The notes under the pieces were generated by a model. It was not told the DNA's origin and searched no databases. It saw nothing but the letters and a program-made list of their open reading frames with translations. Position numbers and translations under genes: made by a program. DNA of 64,000 nt from Kalmusia sp. IMI 367209 (lineage: Eukaryota; Ascomycota; Dothideomycetes; Pleosporales; Didymosphaeriaceae). The first letter of the stretch is position 1. Every line of letters starts with the position of its first letter. Positions 41,845 to 54,073 of this stretch are shown piece after piece. The stretch spans positions 1,736,001-1,800,000 of the forward strand of contig JAPEUQ010000007.1 in NCBI GenBank assembly GCA_027946365.1. Direction: 5' to 3'.

Positions 41845-43390
41845 TCATACGTAACCCGCCCTTAAGAGTTTATTACCGAACTCTAGCAAGAAGTAATCCG
41901 CGTACACCAATCCATGATCCCAATATGGCTTATGTGCATGTTCGTTGTGGTTTGCAGTCGAGTGTCTCAATATCGCTTCGAATCCGCTCTCTTTGACATG
42001 CAATGATGCAGACACACCACCGTCCCCATTTACTGTAGCTGATTTTGATGGCGGCTCAATCGAAGCAAAATCACGGTCAAGAGCCATGTCTAGCGTCTCG
42101 CTCACAATCCGTAGAGCGAGCTCTAGATAATCAGTCTCTGGTGTTGATAGCGCATGAGCCTCTTCCGATGGTAATGCTTGAAGCGCTTGGTGAATTATCA
42201 GCAGGCCGTTCGCTGTAATCACTCCCGCAGACACGTCTCTCAAAGGCTCTTTCTCGTCTTCTTGTGGGGCATCGAAGTCCCATGCTGGGACCAGGGGATG
42301 ATGCCATTTTCCTCTACCCTCTTCACACCTTCGCAAAAAGTATTTAGCGCATTGTATCGCTGTGAAGAGATACTTTGTATCTTTAGTCCAAGTGTATGTT
42401 TGCGCGAAGCCCATTATCGACCACGCTTGGCCACGCGACCACGTTGAATCATCTTTGTGACCTTGATTTGTCATCTTGGCTTGAGGCTTCCCAGTTTGCG
42501 GTGAAAAGTTCACCAAATGGTAAGACGAGTGATCAGGCCGAAGAATCTCATGGATGATGGTATCAGCGTGTTGGGTTGCGATTTGGATTAGGCGGTCGTC
42601 TTGCTGAGTGTGACCGACCCAGTAGAGGAGATCGAGATCTTTAATTTGTTAGTGCCATGGGCTTGAAGAAAGTTGATGGCTGAACTCACTGCACATGCTG
42701 TCAATGATGACTAGAAAGTTTTCTTCCATATCGGTGATTGAATACCGATCGTTGATCGCAACATCCCAGCTTCGAATAGCTTTCACTCGGTCATCCCATC
42801 TACTGGCCAACGCATACGCCGCCTTCACGACGCTTTCTAGGCTCTCGATATTGCCCGTCAGTTCATAATCCTTCTGCAGGGCAGGCTGCACGATAAACCC
42901 CATGTCGTGCGTATCAGTGCGTGCAGACATCTGATTGATTGCAACCGACCAATGACGCCCGAGCTTCAAAAGTTGATGTTTTAGTTGGGAAGGTGGATGC
43001 GCAGGGAGGTCGATGACTCGAGGGTATCTGATAGACCGTTCAATGAGCGTATAGATGCATCCTGGAAAGAATCCACATGTCCAGAAGTCGGCTTCCCGAT
43101 ACTCATAACGCCCTGCGCCGGGCCCGTTCTGGGAAACTGTGTGGGGGTACTCCGCGAGTGGTGCCTGTCGAAGTTAGAAAGCGCGAGAATGATTCGGGGG
43201 CATGTACCTGTTGCTTGAGGCCTCTTTGCGCGACCTGAACAATCTTCGCGACTACATTTTCCGAGTATACTTCGCTGAAGTCTATGCCTTTCACCCTAGG
43301 CCATGTTAGTGAAAGGGTACTAATGCCAACCTTAGGTACATACTTTAGGTTCGACACCGAGTTGTCCACCTGCACCGACGCTTCGCCCAT
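41845..43390 (-). CDS. GH88 unsaturated glucuronyl hydrolase
   Basis: Exons 43390-43344, 43295-43208, 43164-42690 and 42638-41845 join to 467 residues. The alpha/alpha-barrel shows the two catalytic aspartates of the family: D132 in THDMGFIV and D200 in IIDSMCNLDLLYW (the usual Met before Asn is Cys203). STWSRGQAWSIMGFAQTY and DHGLVYADYFLLE are further family blocks. The enzyme hydrates the unsaturated uronic acid left at the non-reducing end by polysaccharide lyases. No signal peptide is seen, so it would work inside the cell on imported oligosaccharides. The first intron has no stop and a length divisible by three, so it can be misread as coding. It is convergent with the DUF2264 gene. Confidence 0.92.
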
Positions 43391-44068
43391 TTTAAAGATA
43401 CTTGCTTTCGCTCTGATATCGAGTCGAGAACAATGTTGATTCTTGCCCAGAAGTCGCTACAAGTGCCAGCTATAATCCGAAGTACCAAATGTACCATTCA
43501 AGACCTGATCAAGCCAACTCGTATTGAAGCACATGCCAGAGCTTCCAGAAACACGCTGCAGGACGCGGGGCAATGACCATAAGTCTCGGAGAAATTGCTC
43601 GCGAATGGCATGGCTAAATTCGGGATCACCATTACCCCGATGCCCGATACCGGCCGTTACTCTAAAACAAAGTATCTACCGCTCGGCAAAAGTCACAGTA
43701 CGAAAACGTGATCAGTAAAAATTGGGGAACAATATCCTCGTGATCAAGTCGCATCGGAATGATCCATTCTTGGGAACGCTTCCTTTGGCCTACGGGGGTC
43801 CTGCCTATCGCCCCTGATGGCCTCCAACTAGGAAGGCTAGGGACAATAGAGCTAAGCAAACAACGTTTAGAGCTCCCCGCACTCTTGGTGATGTTGGCTG
43901 AGTCTTGGTTCCTGGACCGAAAGTTCGGAAGACCTATTCGTGCAATTAATTTATCGAGCGTATGACGCGCCGAAAAAAGGATGGACATACTATAAGAAAC
44001 CAGGTTCGCGGGAAGTGAGAACGTGGAGGAAACATTCGGTTGCGCATTTTCGTGGCTACTTTGCAAAG
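43391..44068. other. Divergent promoter region between GH88 and GH5 genes
   Basis: 0.68 kb between two divergent genes. An open stretch upstream of the GH5 ATG (from 43940) is in frame but precedes the signal peptide, so it is leader. No other feature seen. Confidence 0.55.
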
Positions 44069-45416
44069 ATGTTGTTGACATACGCGTCTATAACGCTTCT
44101 CTTGAGCTCAATTGCTGCTGCTCTCCCATCGACTCTGGCCAAACGTGACACTCCCAACCTTCCGCTCTCAACGAAAGGAAAAGATATTCTCGACAGCAAT
44201 GGAGACGTGTTCCATTACAAAGCCACCAATTGGCCCGGGCATCAAGAGATCATGATCCCAGAGGGGCTTCAACATGCCTCAATCGCTGACATCGTCTCCT
44301 GGATTCCCAAGCTTGGATTAAATTCTGTGCGGATGACGTTCGCCATTGAAATGATTGATGATATCTACAGCAACAATCCCAATCAGACACTAGAAGCATC
44401 TGTCATCAATGCCTTGGGACAAGACAACGGAACGATAGTATTGGAGCAGATCCTGCAACACAATTCACAATTTACGAACCAATCGACGAGGCTGGAAGTA
44501 TGGGATGCGGTCGCGAAAGAGCTGGCCAGTCAAAATGTCATCCTCCATCTTGACAACCACGTGTCGAAGGCATTCTGGTGCTGTGGTGATAACGATGGCA
44601 ATGGCTGGTTTGGGGAGAAGTACTTCGATATCGAAAAATGGATACGTGGATGGTCATACATTGCAAGACATGTAGGCACCGTCTCTCAAGGACTGATTAC
44701 AGAGCTCACAAGAACAGGCAAAAGATAACTGGCCCACCTTCGCGTCTGCTGGCCTCCGCAATGAGCTTCGAAGTTCTACTAGCGCCGAGCCCGTAGACTG
44801 GTACACATGGTATGTTCACATGACGGCAGCAGCAGACGCCATCAACGAAGCTGCCCCTGATGCGCTTCTGTTCTTCTCCGGCCTCAGCTACGATACGTAT
44901 ATCGACCCGATTCCTCTTGGCAAGACACTGAACGGCACAGCCGGGACGTCGACTGCGAATAAGACAGCGAAATTTGTGCCAAGCGACTTTGCATGGGAAA
45001 ACAAGATCGTGCTGGAGATACACAAGTACGACTTCGAAGCCACTCAGAACCCTTGCCCCACGTTCAAGTCAAAGTGGTATCAGCAAGGCTTCCAGGCCGT
45101 CAATGCATCTGACCCTGCGACCAAATACTTGTTCCCGATGGCAATCACCGAATGGGGCTTCATTCAGAATGGCACATATTGGAACCAGACAACGTACAAC
45201 AAGTGTCTGATCGAGATGGTAGAGGACTACCAAGTGAGTTGGATGCAATGGGAAATCTCCGGCAGCTTCTACCTGCAGACGAGACCGAACAGGACACCAA
45301 ATACTATCCAGGGATTGGAGGAGTTTTGGGGTCTGCTCAATTACAACTGGAGTGATCTTCGCGATCCAGTGACGATAGAAAACAGCCTGGAGAAGATGAT
45401 TGCGGCTTTGAAATAA
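44069..45416 (+). CDS. GH5 family glycoside hydrolase, secreted
   Basis: Exons 44069-44671 and 44718-45416 give 433 residues. Signal peptide 1-19 (MLLTYASITLLLSSIAA), then a possible KR processing site near 26. The GH5 barrel has the acid/base glutamate E217 in SAGLRNEL, H303 and Y305 in LEIHKYDF, and the nucleophile E346 in AITEWGF. HLDNHVSKAFWCCG is another family block. The intron (GTAGGC...ACAG, 46 nt) falls just before AKDNWPTFASAG, and without it the acid/base glutamate is lost. About eight N-glycosylation sequons. The exact substrate (beta-glucan, mannan or other) cannot be read from the sequence. It lies in the same cluster as GH88, DUF2264 and the sugar-acid-type carrier. Confidence 0.9.
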
Positions 45417-46181
45417 AAGAGCATATGAACGTCATTAGATCTGGTAATTTGGATAGTAGAATACCATGGCCATGAACCGTAAGCCATATCTTCATTGACT
45501 TGTGATAACATGTGAGCCCTCACACTGCGATAGATGAGTTGTGCTATGGAGCAATGCCCGATTTCCCTCTTGTACTAAACTAAGTTCGTACTAGAGCAGA
45601 ATTCGACGGCTCGCCAACATTCACGAACATCACAAAACATCGTGAAAATAAGCATTAGAGAATCATCAACTCCTTCCCCGAATTCGAAGCGAAGATTTCG
45701 TGAGAAAGAAAATCACGAAATTTGCGATCTATGCAACCCTCGATAGCGCAACGAAGGCGGACAATCAGCACCAAGCCAAATACAATCATCTCTCCTCATC
45801 ATCTGCCCACAAACCATGTTTTTCCTACCCGATGACAACATTCCAAGATCTCAATGCTCCAAATGCTTGGATCACGCTCTTCACCGCCCGGCGTCGCCTC
45901 CTCCGCACTCCCGTTCGTGGAGTTTCTACCCCAGACCCTCACCCCGCAGTATTGGCGTCCCGGCCAGGAAATAGCCCGACGCCCGCGCGCAAGCACCACC
46001 CGCCCTGGGCACTTTTCCAGAAAGCCTTGGTATCGCTGCATACACAATATGTGGGATTATAGACGTACAAATTGCGGCCGGAAACCGGGGTTGGCAGTCG
46101 CACCCGCAAACTGTTTCGACATTCTGCGGCTGCAAAAACAAAATTTTGTATCGTGTGTTTCGGTCGCGACGTGTGTGAACC
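45417..46181. other. Intergenic between GH5 and MFS genes
   Basis: 0.76 kb, co-oriented genes. Short frames upstream of the MFS start have no protein character. Nothing else seen. Confidence 0.55.
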
Positions 46182-47847
46182 ATGGCGACGACACCCCGCG
46201 AAGAACATGGCGAAGTCGACTGGCGAAATGCGCAGACTATCGCCCCGACCGACGCGCCCAAGCGCTCGCCCTGGAAGGCCTGGATGTACCTGTGGGAATG
46301 GTACCCCAAGCACTACCCTGAGGAGGAGCGCGTGCTGCTCCGCAAACTGGATGCTTGCCTGCTCACGTTTTGCTCGTTCATGTGTATGTTCTCCGGTCCG
46401 TCCTCGATTTCGCTTTCTCTTCTAATATGCGTATGCATCAGTCTTCTTGAAATGGCTCGACTCCAGCAACATCAACAATGCCTTCGTGTCTGGCATGAAA
46501 GAAGAGCTCTCCCTCTACGGCAACGAATACTCCTTCTTCGGCACCTTTTACAACATCGGATACCTGGTCTGCCAGATCCCCTCATTGCTCATTCTCTCCC
46601 GCCCGGGACTGGCTCGATGGTATCTACCGACTATGGAGGTGCTATGGTCCATTGTGACATTCAGCCAAAGCCAAATGCGCAACGCGCACGACATCTACGG
46701 CACTCGCTTCCTCCTCGGGCTACTCGAGACGCCGGTCGCATCTGGAACAACATATGTGCTCGGCTCATGGTACAGGCCTGAGGAGGTGTTCAAGCGCACA
46801 GGCGTGTGGTATGTGTCGAACAACATCGCCGTCATGTTCGGCGGCTATCTCCAGAAGGCGGCGTACGAGAATTTGAACGGTGTTGGAGGAATGAGCGGGT
46901 GGAGATGGCTGTTCATAATCGACGGCGTCATCTCGCTGCCGATTGCCATAGCCGGGTTCTTCATCTTCCCGGGGCTGCCGTCAAGCAAGAAGCCGTGGTG
47001 GTTGACCGAGGCACAGCATGCGCTTGCGATCAAGCGCGTGCGCGACGTCGGTATCGAGCCGAGCAAGAATCTGAACTGGGGCATTGTCAAACGCACTCTG
47101 CGGAGGTGGGAGTTCTATGTCGGAGTGACGGCTTACACTTTGTGAGTATTTCTGACTTCGATTGATGAGAGCGAGCGGACATTGACTGTTATCAGCTTCC
47201 TTTCGTCTTCTTACCCTCATGGGCAGATGGCTCTTTGGCTTAAAGACCTCGCCACAAAATATCACGCCTACACTGTCGGACAGATCAACGTCATACCCAC
47301 CGGCGCACAAGGCGTCTCAGTCGTCGCGGCGCTCCTGGCTACTTCGCTCTGCATGATCTATCCACTCTGGACAGTTTTCAGCGTCGTGCAAGCTATCTTC
47401 CTATTCGCTAACATCTGCCTCCTCGTCTGGGATATCCCTAAGGGACTCCATTTTACGAGCTACTACCTCCTCGGCGTATCAGCGGCCGTTACACCAATCC
47501 TCATGCCGTTCATCAACATGGCGCTCCGAGACGACGCCGAAGCTCGCGCCGTGACTGTTGGCGCTATGCTCACGTCTGGGTGGGCGATTTACTCTTTCTA
47601 CCCCGTGGTAGTGTTCCCGCAGGTTGAAGCGCCGCGCTGGAAGAAGGGATACTCGGTCAACATTGCCTTTGTGTTCTTCTGCTGGTTCTTCTTCATGGTG
47701 TCCCAGTGGTTGTATAGACGGGATGAGAAGAAGAGGGAGGCGGAGGCTGCGGCCCGAGCTGGTCTTGCAAAAGACGAGGAGGACGGGGGCGTGCTGAGTG
47801 ATAAAGCGGTTGGAGAAGTGGTGGAGTACATTGAGGAGAGGCGCTAA
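46182..47847 (+). CDS. MFS transporter, anion:cation symporter / Liz1-allantoate permease type
   Basis: Exons 46182-46383, 46442-47141 and 47196-47847 give 517 residues with about 12 membrane segments. N-terminal [21 protein letters not shown] leads into helix 1; [16 protein letters not shown] is the typical loop after it. [17 protein letters not shown] and [16 protein letters not shown] follow, then [19 protein letters not shown] and [14 protein letters not shown]. This is the layout of fungal ACS-family carriers (pantothenate, allantoate, nicotinate, sugar acids). Given the uronide-processing genes beside it, import of a sugar acid or short uronide is a reasonable guess; pantothenate uptake is the alternative. 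The C-terminal tail is charged and ends in [14 protein letters not shown] sequence. Confidence 0.9.
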
Positions 47848-49017
47848 TTGTGGCAAGTCTGTAGCGAAGAATGTTGAATCCTATTAAAGCAAATCCGTGT
47901 AGCTTTGCAGGTGATGTGCCCGGATGTTCTAGGAGCCTGAATGCGGGTCGTCTACCCACCGCAGTTGTATTGCTGGCGAATTGGGCAAGTCAAGAGATAT
48001 GGGACTGTATCTGGCGCGGGAGCGAATAGATGCGGTCTTAAAGAAGAGAATGACGAGGTATCGTATAACTGTGTTGCAGCAGACACAAGCCTGTGCTCAG
48101 AGGCTGCGGTTGGAGTTCTTGGACAACATTGTACCTGAGTTGCACTAGGCTTGCAGAAGCGTAGTGCTAGCTGGACGTACTCTGTCATATAGCAATCAAG
48201 TTATCTCAATGGTGCTTGGTTCGATATCGTATTTGTAACTTGGTGAATCAATTACTCGTGATTTTGAGTACCCGTTGAGACATGATAGAGCAGCCGCCGA
48301 TTCACATGTCCCTTCCAACCCGTGCAGCATCCACGAAGTCTATCTTGGAAGTGAACACGACAACACACTCTCTTGAAAATGTTGACGAGAACACACCAGC
48401 CCATGAAGTGTGCGGTTGCAGAGTCAGGCCTCAAGATTGACTTGCACCTGACATTGAGGTGAAATCAGATGCAAGTTAGTAAGCAGCCTCCCACGGATAG
48501 TGCGGAAGGATTATAATAGTAACTGTCAACAATACCATACTCAAATCCTGTGATGAAAGAATGATGCACGAACGTTGTCCTAGGCGCCCCACAGAAGCAC
48601 ACCAGAAGCCAAGCCCCTCGTTCCCCCACCCAATCAAGCACCATGCCAGCCTTAGCAGTGGACCCCGCGCCCCGCAATCCGGTTCGCTTCCTGCAGCGAG
48701 CCCCGCTGTAAAACATGGCATTGGACGATCTGCAATCATTGTCGCGACCTGAGAAGCGCGTGACTCCGACGATAGCATCGTGGTACGGACCTTTTGTAGT
48801 AGCGATTAGCCTGGGCGGCCTCGTTGGCCAGTCGCAGACTCACGATGGGCGTGGGAGGAAGCATGGCTTACGCTGTCCTTGGAATTACATCATGCCTTCC
48901 GTTGTGTAGCTATAAGCTCTGGCCAGAAATGCTGGAATTCCATGCAGGAGCTGCTTTCATGTCCTGAATCGCTTTCTTGCCTCTCAATTCGTATTGATAC
49001 AGCTTTTCCGTTTGACA
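47848..49017. other. Intergenic, no supported gene
   Basis: 1.17 kb with only short overlapping frames. The last about 100 bp are the leader of the SDR gene. No RNA gene recognised. Confidence 0.5.
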
Positions 49018-50186
49018 ATGGCCTCGCGAACACTCCTCCGCCGCCTCCCAAGACCATCTTCAGCCTTGCGGCCAACACCCCTCATTCCCCCCCTCCAACG
49101 CCGCTTCGCCTCAGAGGACCGCGCGCCGTACGCGAAAGCTGAAAGTGTGGGTAACAAGCCATTCAGCCGGTTTGACATCAACGGGAAGGTCTTTCTCGTC
49201 ACAGGTGCAGCTTGCCGTCCTCCTCCCATATCTGAGCAATGTACTGCCTTAAAAATCGATGTTGACTAGACACAGGTGGTGGTCGTGGATTGGGACTTTG
49301 TATGGCGGAGGGGCTAGTCGAGGCAGGCGGAAAAGGTATGTAGTCCTCGCGATGTGGGATGGCGAGTCGTTGGGTTGCTGATCAAGGAACAGTGCATTGC
49401 CTCGATCGACTACCGGAACCTCCCAAAGTATTCTCAGAAGCGAGCGCGAGATTGGACAGCGAATTTGAAGGGCAGTTGGTGTACCACCAAGTCGATGTCA
49501 CCGAAGAAGATGCGCTCGAGAAGAAAGTTGCCGATATTGCGGTGGAGAGGCAAAGGCTGGATGGACTCGTTGCAGGTATACAGCCCTAGATCATGCCGCA
49601 AGACCGTGAGTTAATCGACACTAGCTGCCGCCATCCAACAAGTAACCCCGGCCCTCGAATATTCGGCCGCCGACATCGCGAAGATGATGTCCGTCAACTA
49701 CACTGGCGTCTTTCTCTCAGCCCGCGCCTGCGCCCGCCAAATGCACAAGTACAAAATCCATGGCTCGATATGTCTGATCGCGTCGATGAGCGGGTCCATC
49801 GCTAACAGGGGATTCATCGCACCCGTGTACAACTCCTCCAAGGCGGCAGTCGTGCAGTTAGCGCGGAACCTTGCCATGGAATGGGGTCGCGTGCAGCCAG
49901 ATGGCTCGGGCGGAATCAGAGTCAACTCGCTAAGCCCGGGTCATATTGTGACGCCGATGGTGGAGGAGAACTTCAAGAGAGGAGAGGCTAATAGGGAAGA
50001 GTGGGAGAATAACAATATGCTGGGGAGGTTGAGTGCGCCAGAAGAGTATAAGGCGGCTGGTTTGTTTCTGCTCAGTCGGGCGAGCAGCTACATGGTAAGT
50101 TGATCTGCTAGGTATAATGTAACAATGCTGATAGAACGTAGACGGGCTCGAACCTGATCATGGATGGAGGAACGACGGCTTGGTAG
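49018..50186 (+). CDS. Short-chain dehydrogenase/reductase, probably mitochondrial
   Basis: Five exons: 49018-49204, 49276-49335, 49393-49575, 49625-50094 and 50142-50186, giving 314 residues. Residues 1-30 are Arg/Ser/Pro-rich without acids (MASRTLLRRLPRPSS), a likely mitochondrial presequence. Then comes the classical SDR core: cofactor loop TGGGRGLG, the D-V adenine loop VDVTEED, ASMSGSIANRG, the active-site YNSSK, and a C-terminal TGSNLIMDGGTTAW. It resembles fungal sugar-alcohol/sorbose reductase-like SDRs, using NAD(H) or NADP(H). The substrate is unknown. The small exons are supported by frame and by restoring the cofactor loop across intron 1. Confidence 0.88.
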
Positions 50187-50926
50187 ATAGAGGCGGATGT
50201 AGATACGTGCTTCTGCGGAAACTGGTACGTTATGAGCAGTATTTTTGGTCTTAGCGCTGGTGCTGGCATGTGTGCGTTTTAATGATGAATTATGACATAC
50301 AATCGTACAATCATCACTCCTGAGCTCATCTATTGACTTTACGGTCTTGGCTAAAATCGAAGTATCCTGATGATGAGCCATGAGGCTCTCCAACTGACGC
50401 TACATCTCAAATCATGATCCAGTGAGGGGCTGAGGTGCCTGCTTTCGATGTCCGGGAGACCTCTAGTTCTAAACGTGTTGTTGGAAACTAACTCGAATCG
50501 ATTGTTGGCATATCCCTCATAAACGACGGCCAAGGTCCAATCCGTTCTCCTTCTTTTGCCCAACAGTGCATCGAAGCTTCTATTGCGGAGATTAGGAAAG
50601 TTTGTGTAAGACGGATGTAGGAATCTAGTGAGGAATGAGACGTGCAGAGGGCCGTGCCCAGTGCCGTCAACGAAAGATGAACTTCAAAAGAGGAGCCACC
50701 ACACACAGAGAAATGAGCACTACTACTAAGGGAACTCAGAGTCTAGGTGAGCGAGTACCTGGTGATGGAAAGTGCACGGTGAAACATAGCGCTTCCCCAA
50801 CGCTACTCCCAAAACGACACTAGCGCGCTTTATCGGACCATCTGTCCTCCGCATCCCTTCCAGATCACGAAATCACAATACCGCAAGAAAGCTCGCGCGA
50901 GCTCAGCGATACAACCCACCGCCACC
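50187..50926. other. Intergenic, no supported gene
   Basis: 0.74 kb between co-oriented genes. The right end is the leader of ERV25. Nothing else seen. Confidence 0.55.
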
Positions 50927-51722
50927 ATGGACCGGTTACTACGCCTAGTACATCTCTTCCTTCTCCTTTCGCCCCTCGCTGCGGCCCTCAAATTCGATCT
51001 CCATGCCGTGAACTCGCACGAGTCCGCTAAGCACGAGCGCTGCATCAGGAACTTTGTAGCAAGGGAACAATTGGTCGTGGTTACGGCCATTCTGGATGGA
51101 TACCGGGGCGATGGGCAGACAGTAAACATGCACGTACGTTAAGCATGCCATTGGAAGAATGCGGATTGCAGTGGAGGCGGGGAGAAGAGGGCTAACCGAT
51201 GTTTTGGACAGATTCGCGATGCGATGGGCAACGACTACCACAAGCCCAAAGACGTCTACGGCGAGAATAGATACGCATTCACATCGCACGCCGACTCCGC
51301 ATTCGACGTGTGCTTCGAGAATGTGCTCACTGGCAGTACGACAACCCTCTTGCACAACTCCCTCTAGCTTAGCTGGTCCGACTAACAGTATGGCAGAGCC
51401 CCCTGGCAACATGAATCCCACACGTCACGTCGAACTCGACATCGATATTGGAGCCGATGCTAAGGATTGGTCTGCCATCCAAGCCAGCGATAAGCTGAAG
51501 CCCGTCGAAGCTGAGCTGCGCCGCATCGAGGAAGTCGTCGGCGAGATTGTCAGCGAGATGGATTATCTGCGTGGAAGGGAGCAGAAGCTGAGAGATACAA
51601 ATGAGAGCACGAATGATCGGGTGAAGTGGTTTGGGTATGTGACTATGACAATGTTGGTGAGCTTGGGCGCTTGGCAGGTTGTGTACCTACGGAGTTATTT
51701 CAGGAGCAAGCATCTTATCTAA
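50927..51722 (+). CDS. ERV25: p24-family cargo receptor Erv25 (p24 delta)
   Basis: Exons 50927-51133, 51212-51335 and 51397-51722 give 218 residues. Signal peptide 1-20 ([17 protein letters not shown]), GOLD domain to about 110 with two cysteines (ERCIRNF and DVCFENV), then coiled coil [21 protein letters not shown] single membrane span [17 protein letters not shown] is followed by a short cytosolic tail [12 protein letters not shown] with the aromatic and basic sorting signals of p24 proteins. It cycles between ER and Golgi in COPII/COPI vesicles and selects cargo, including GPI-anchored proteins. Splice sites are GTACGT and GTACGA donors with CAG acceptors. Intact. Confidence 0.94.
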
Positions 51723-52541
51723 GAGATCTGTGGGGACAACGAAGTGGCAAAATATAGGGTATGGGGAGCTGTAGGGGTCGAAGGTGTGTCGGGCAAGTGT
51801 ACGAACAGTGGGGGACGAGCATGGATGGAGTATGATCGGTCGATTGACCAAGGACGATTTCCTGACATGCTTTTTTGACGCAGAGCGCGGCATGGCGTTG
51901 GTATGAACAATTGCAATATTAACAGTTTGATCACTTCCGATTCACATTGCGCTCAATCGCTTAATTCTTGCAGTAGTGCCGACATCGCACTCACAAGCTC
52001 TTCCAGTCCACTCAACATGCCGTTCAAAAACATGCAAGCGGTCTTACTTACGGAAATTCCGCCTCATCTCCTCTTTGATAGCCTCTACGCACGACAGAGG
52101 CGCCGTATAACTCACGGAAATCATCGACAATACCAATACATCCCGACGATAAGATCACGCCTGCAAGTTCCCATCCCAAGGTAGATGCTCGTCGGGATCC
52201 TTTCCGACTCAGCAGCGTGCGAAGTATCCTGCTTTCGACATGGTTTTAGCCTTGCGTAGGATTCGTGGGCCGAGCGGGCCCGATCGAGGACGAGCATGGA
52301 GGTTTGCCGGTGAGAGGAATTTAGTTCTGCCACTGGAATGTTATTCCCTTCCTGGGCGACTTGATGGATCAGGCAAGGACAAGTGTCAAGCTATGCCCCG
52401 ACAGTGACATGACCAGGTGCATATTCCTTTCAAAAACCCTACCTCTGTACAGCCTAGTAGCTGATCTGAATCCTAAGCCAAAAAGCTTGCTGAAGCACTC
52501 AAAGTGCTAAAACCAACGTACCTCACCACTACACCAAGTCC
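51723..52541. other. Intergenic between convergent genes
   Basis: 0.8 kb with no supported gene. A short tRNA D-arm-like string near 52516-52545 (minus strand) lacks the rest of a tRNA. Confidence 0.55.
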
Positions 52542-54073
52542 TTAATCAAAGATCTGCCTCTTCAGCTCCCCAATCTCAGCAGCAGCTTTCTCAACACCCC
52601 CCGTATCCAGCGTCCCCTTCTCCGTCACATATCCATCTACATATCCAGCAGACACCCACTCAAACCACTCCCCAAACACCTCTACGCCATCCCCCTCAAT
52701 CCTCTTCGCTACTTCCCTTCTCGTATCATCGCCCCACGCCTCCATCATCTCGCTATCAGGATGGACTTCCTTCTCCCCCTCCTCCGCATCCGGTGCAACA
52801 ATCTTATCACCGTCACTGACGACCACGACCTGTGCCTTGGGATTCATTGCCTTGACACAGATCGCCGCAGCCAGACTCCCAATCTTGTTGCTCACATCAC
52901 CCTTGGCAGAGATGCGATCTGCGCCTAGGAGAACCATGTCGGCGTCTTTGGCGGCGGTAGCGACGGCGCAGTCGGGATGGATGCGAACACGTAGCCGCGC
53001 CCTGGCTTCAGCGGAGATGGAAGAGAGGATCTGCGAGGCCATGTCTGCGCCTTCGAAGCGTGGGCGGGACTCGAGAATGTGGAGAGTGAGGTGGAGGAAG
53101 CGGAGGGTGGAGAGGGTAGTGAGGATGCTAGAGCGAATGGTGCTGCTGTTGCTGAGTGTGAGGATGGTTAAGGAGTGCGTGTTGTTCAGGCACTCTTGCT
53201 GTCAGTATCCTGGGTTCACAAGGCATGGGTATTATGGGAATAGCTTACCTGTCTACAATATGCCTTCAAGCGCTCAGCGAAGTTCTCTCCCAAGCGTATC
53301 CCCGCCTCCTTTCTCTGCTCTAGGATCCTCATGAGCTGTCTTCTCGACATAGCCGCTAGATCGACCGCTGACTTGTTCTTTTTCTCGTCCAGCGTCTCCC
53401 ACAGCCGTCTGATCTCCTCGAGCGCTCTAAGTAGACAGGACGTTATAGCTGCGCTCATGCTCGGCCTCGCCTCACTCAGCGCTTTCGCAGCCACCACGGC
53501 CATCTTCCACAACTCATCTCTATTCTCCGCCGTCACTGCAGCAGCCTCGATCAAGTCCGACAATGCAGATATCGCAGAGTCGGCCATCTCCCGAGCCCCA
53601 GACACAAAGTCATTTTTGAGCCGGTCTACCGCCTCGCGAAGCCGTCTCCTATACTCTGCATTCTCCAACGTTGGAGTGGACAAGATCAGCGCCTGGGGGC
53701 TGCCAACTTCGATGCTGTATTCTTCCGAGTCAGCCTGACCAATAGAAGGCAGAGTCTGGAAGGATGAAATACTGGAGGTGGAGCGTGCGAAGAGCGGGCG
53801 GGTGAATCTGCGGCCGAGACGTGCCCAGGGAGAACTATTCTCATACTGGGAGGTGCCTCCGGAATGAATTGAGTTTAGTGGTTCCGTATTGCGGGGTGCT
53901 GCTGAAGTGTGCTCTAGATCCTTGGGCGGGATAAGCCGCTTGGGGCCTGATGAGCGCGGTGGAATGGATTCTGGGCCCCTGCGGTATAGGGGCGAGGGAG
54001 GCTGAGAGAAAGATGGGGATCTTACCCGGAAGGGGAGCACTGAAGGCTGCGGAGAATAGATAAAATGATCCAT
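52542..54073 (-). CDS. eIF2B alpha/beta/delta-family protein with long N-terminal extension
   Basis: Exons 54073-53249 and 53198-52542 give 493 residues. The C-terminal part has the family Rossmann-like fold: VRIHPDCAVATAAKDADMVL then GADRISAKGDVSNKIGSLAA, and VVVVSDGDKI. The middle is helical (ENAEYRRRLREAVDRLKNDF and on), as in eIF2B alpha-type subunits. Residues 1-150 are Pro/Ser-rich and disordered, longer than in true eIF2B alpha (about 305 residues). So this is probably the second fungal eIF-2B-like protein or a sugar-phosphate isomerase relative, not GCN3 itself. ATGs in frame at 54187 and 54151 are alternatives; 54073 (MDHFIYSPQ) is chosen as the start of sequence that looks like protein. 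Confidence 0.8.

Noticed and set aside
51159..51421. Minus-strand frame of 158 residues over ERV25
   Set aside because: Overlaps well-supported ERV25 exons and introns on the other strand.
52516..52545. tRNA D-arm-like string GGTGTAGTGGTGAGG on the minus strand
   Set aside because: No matching acceptor stem, anticodon arm or T-loop (GTTCRANNC) at the right distance.
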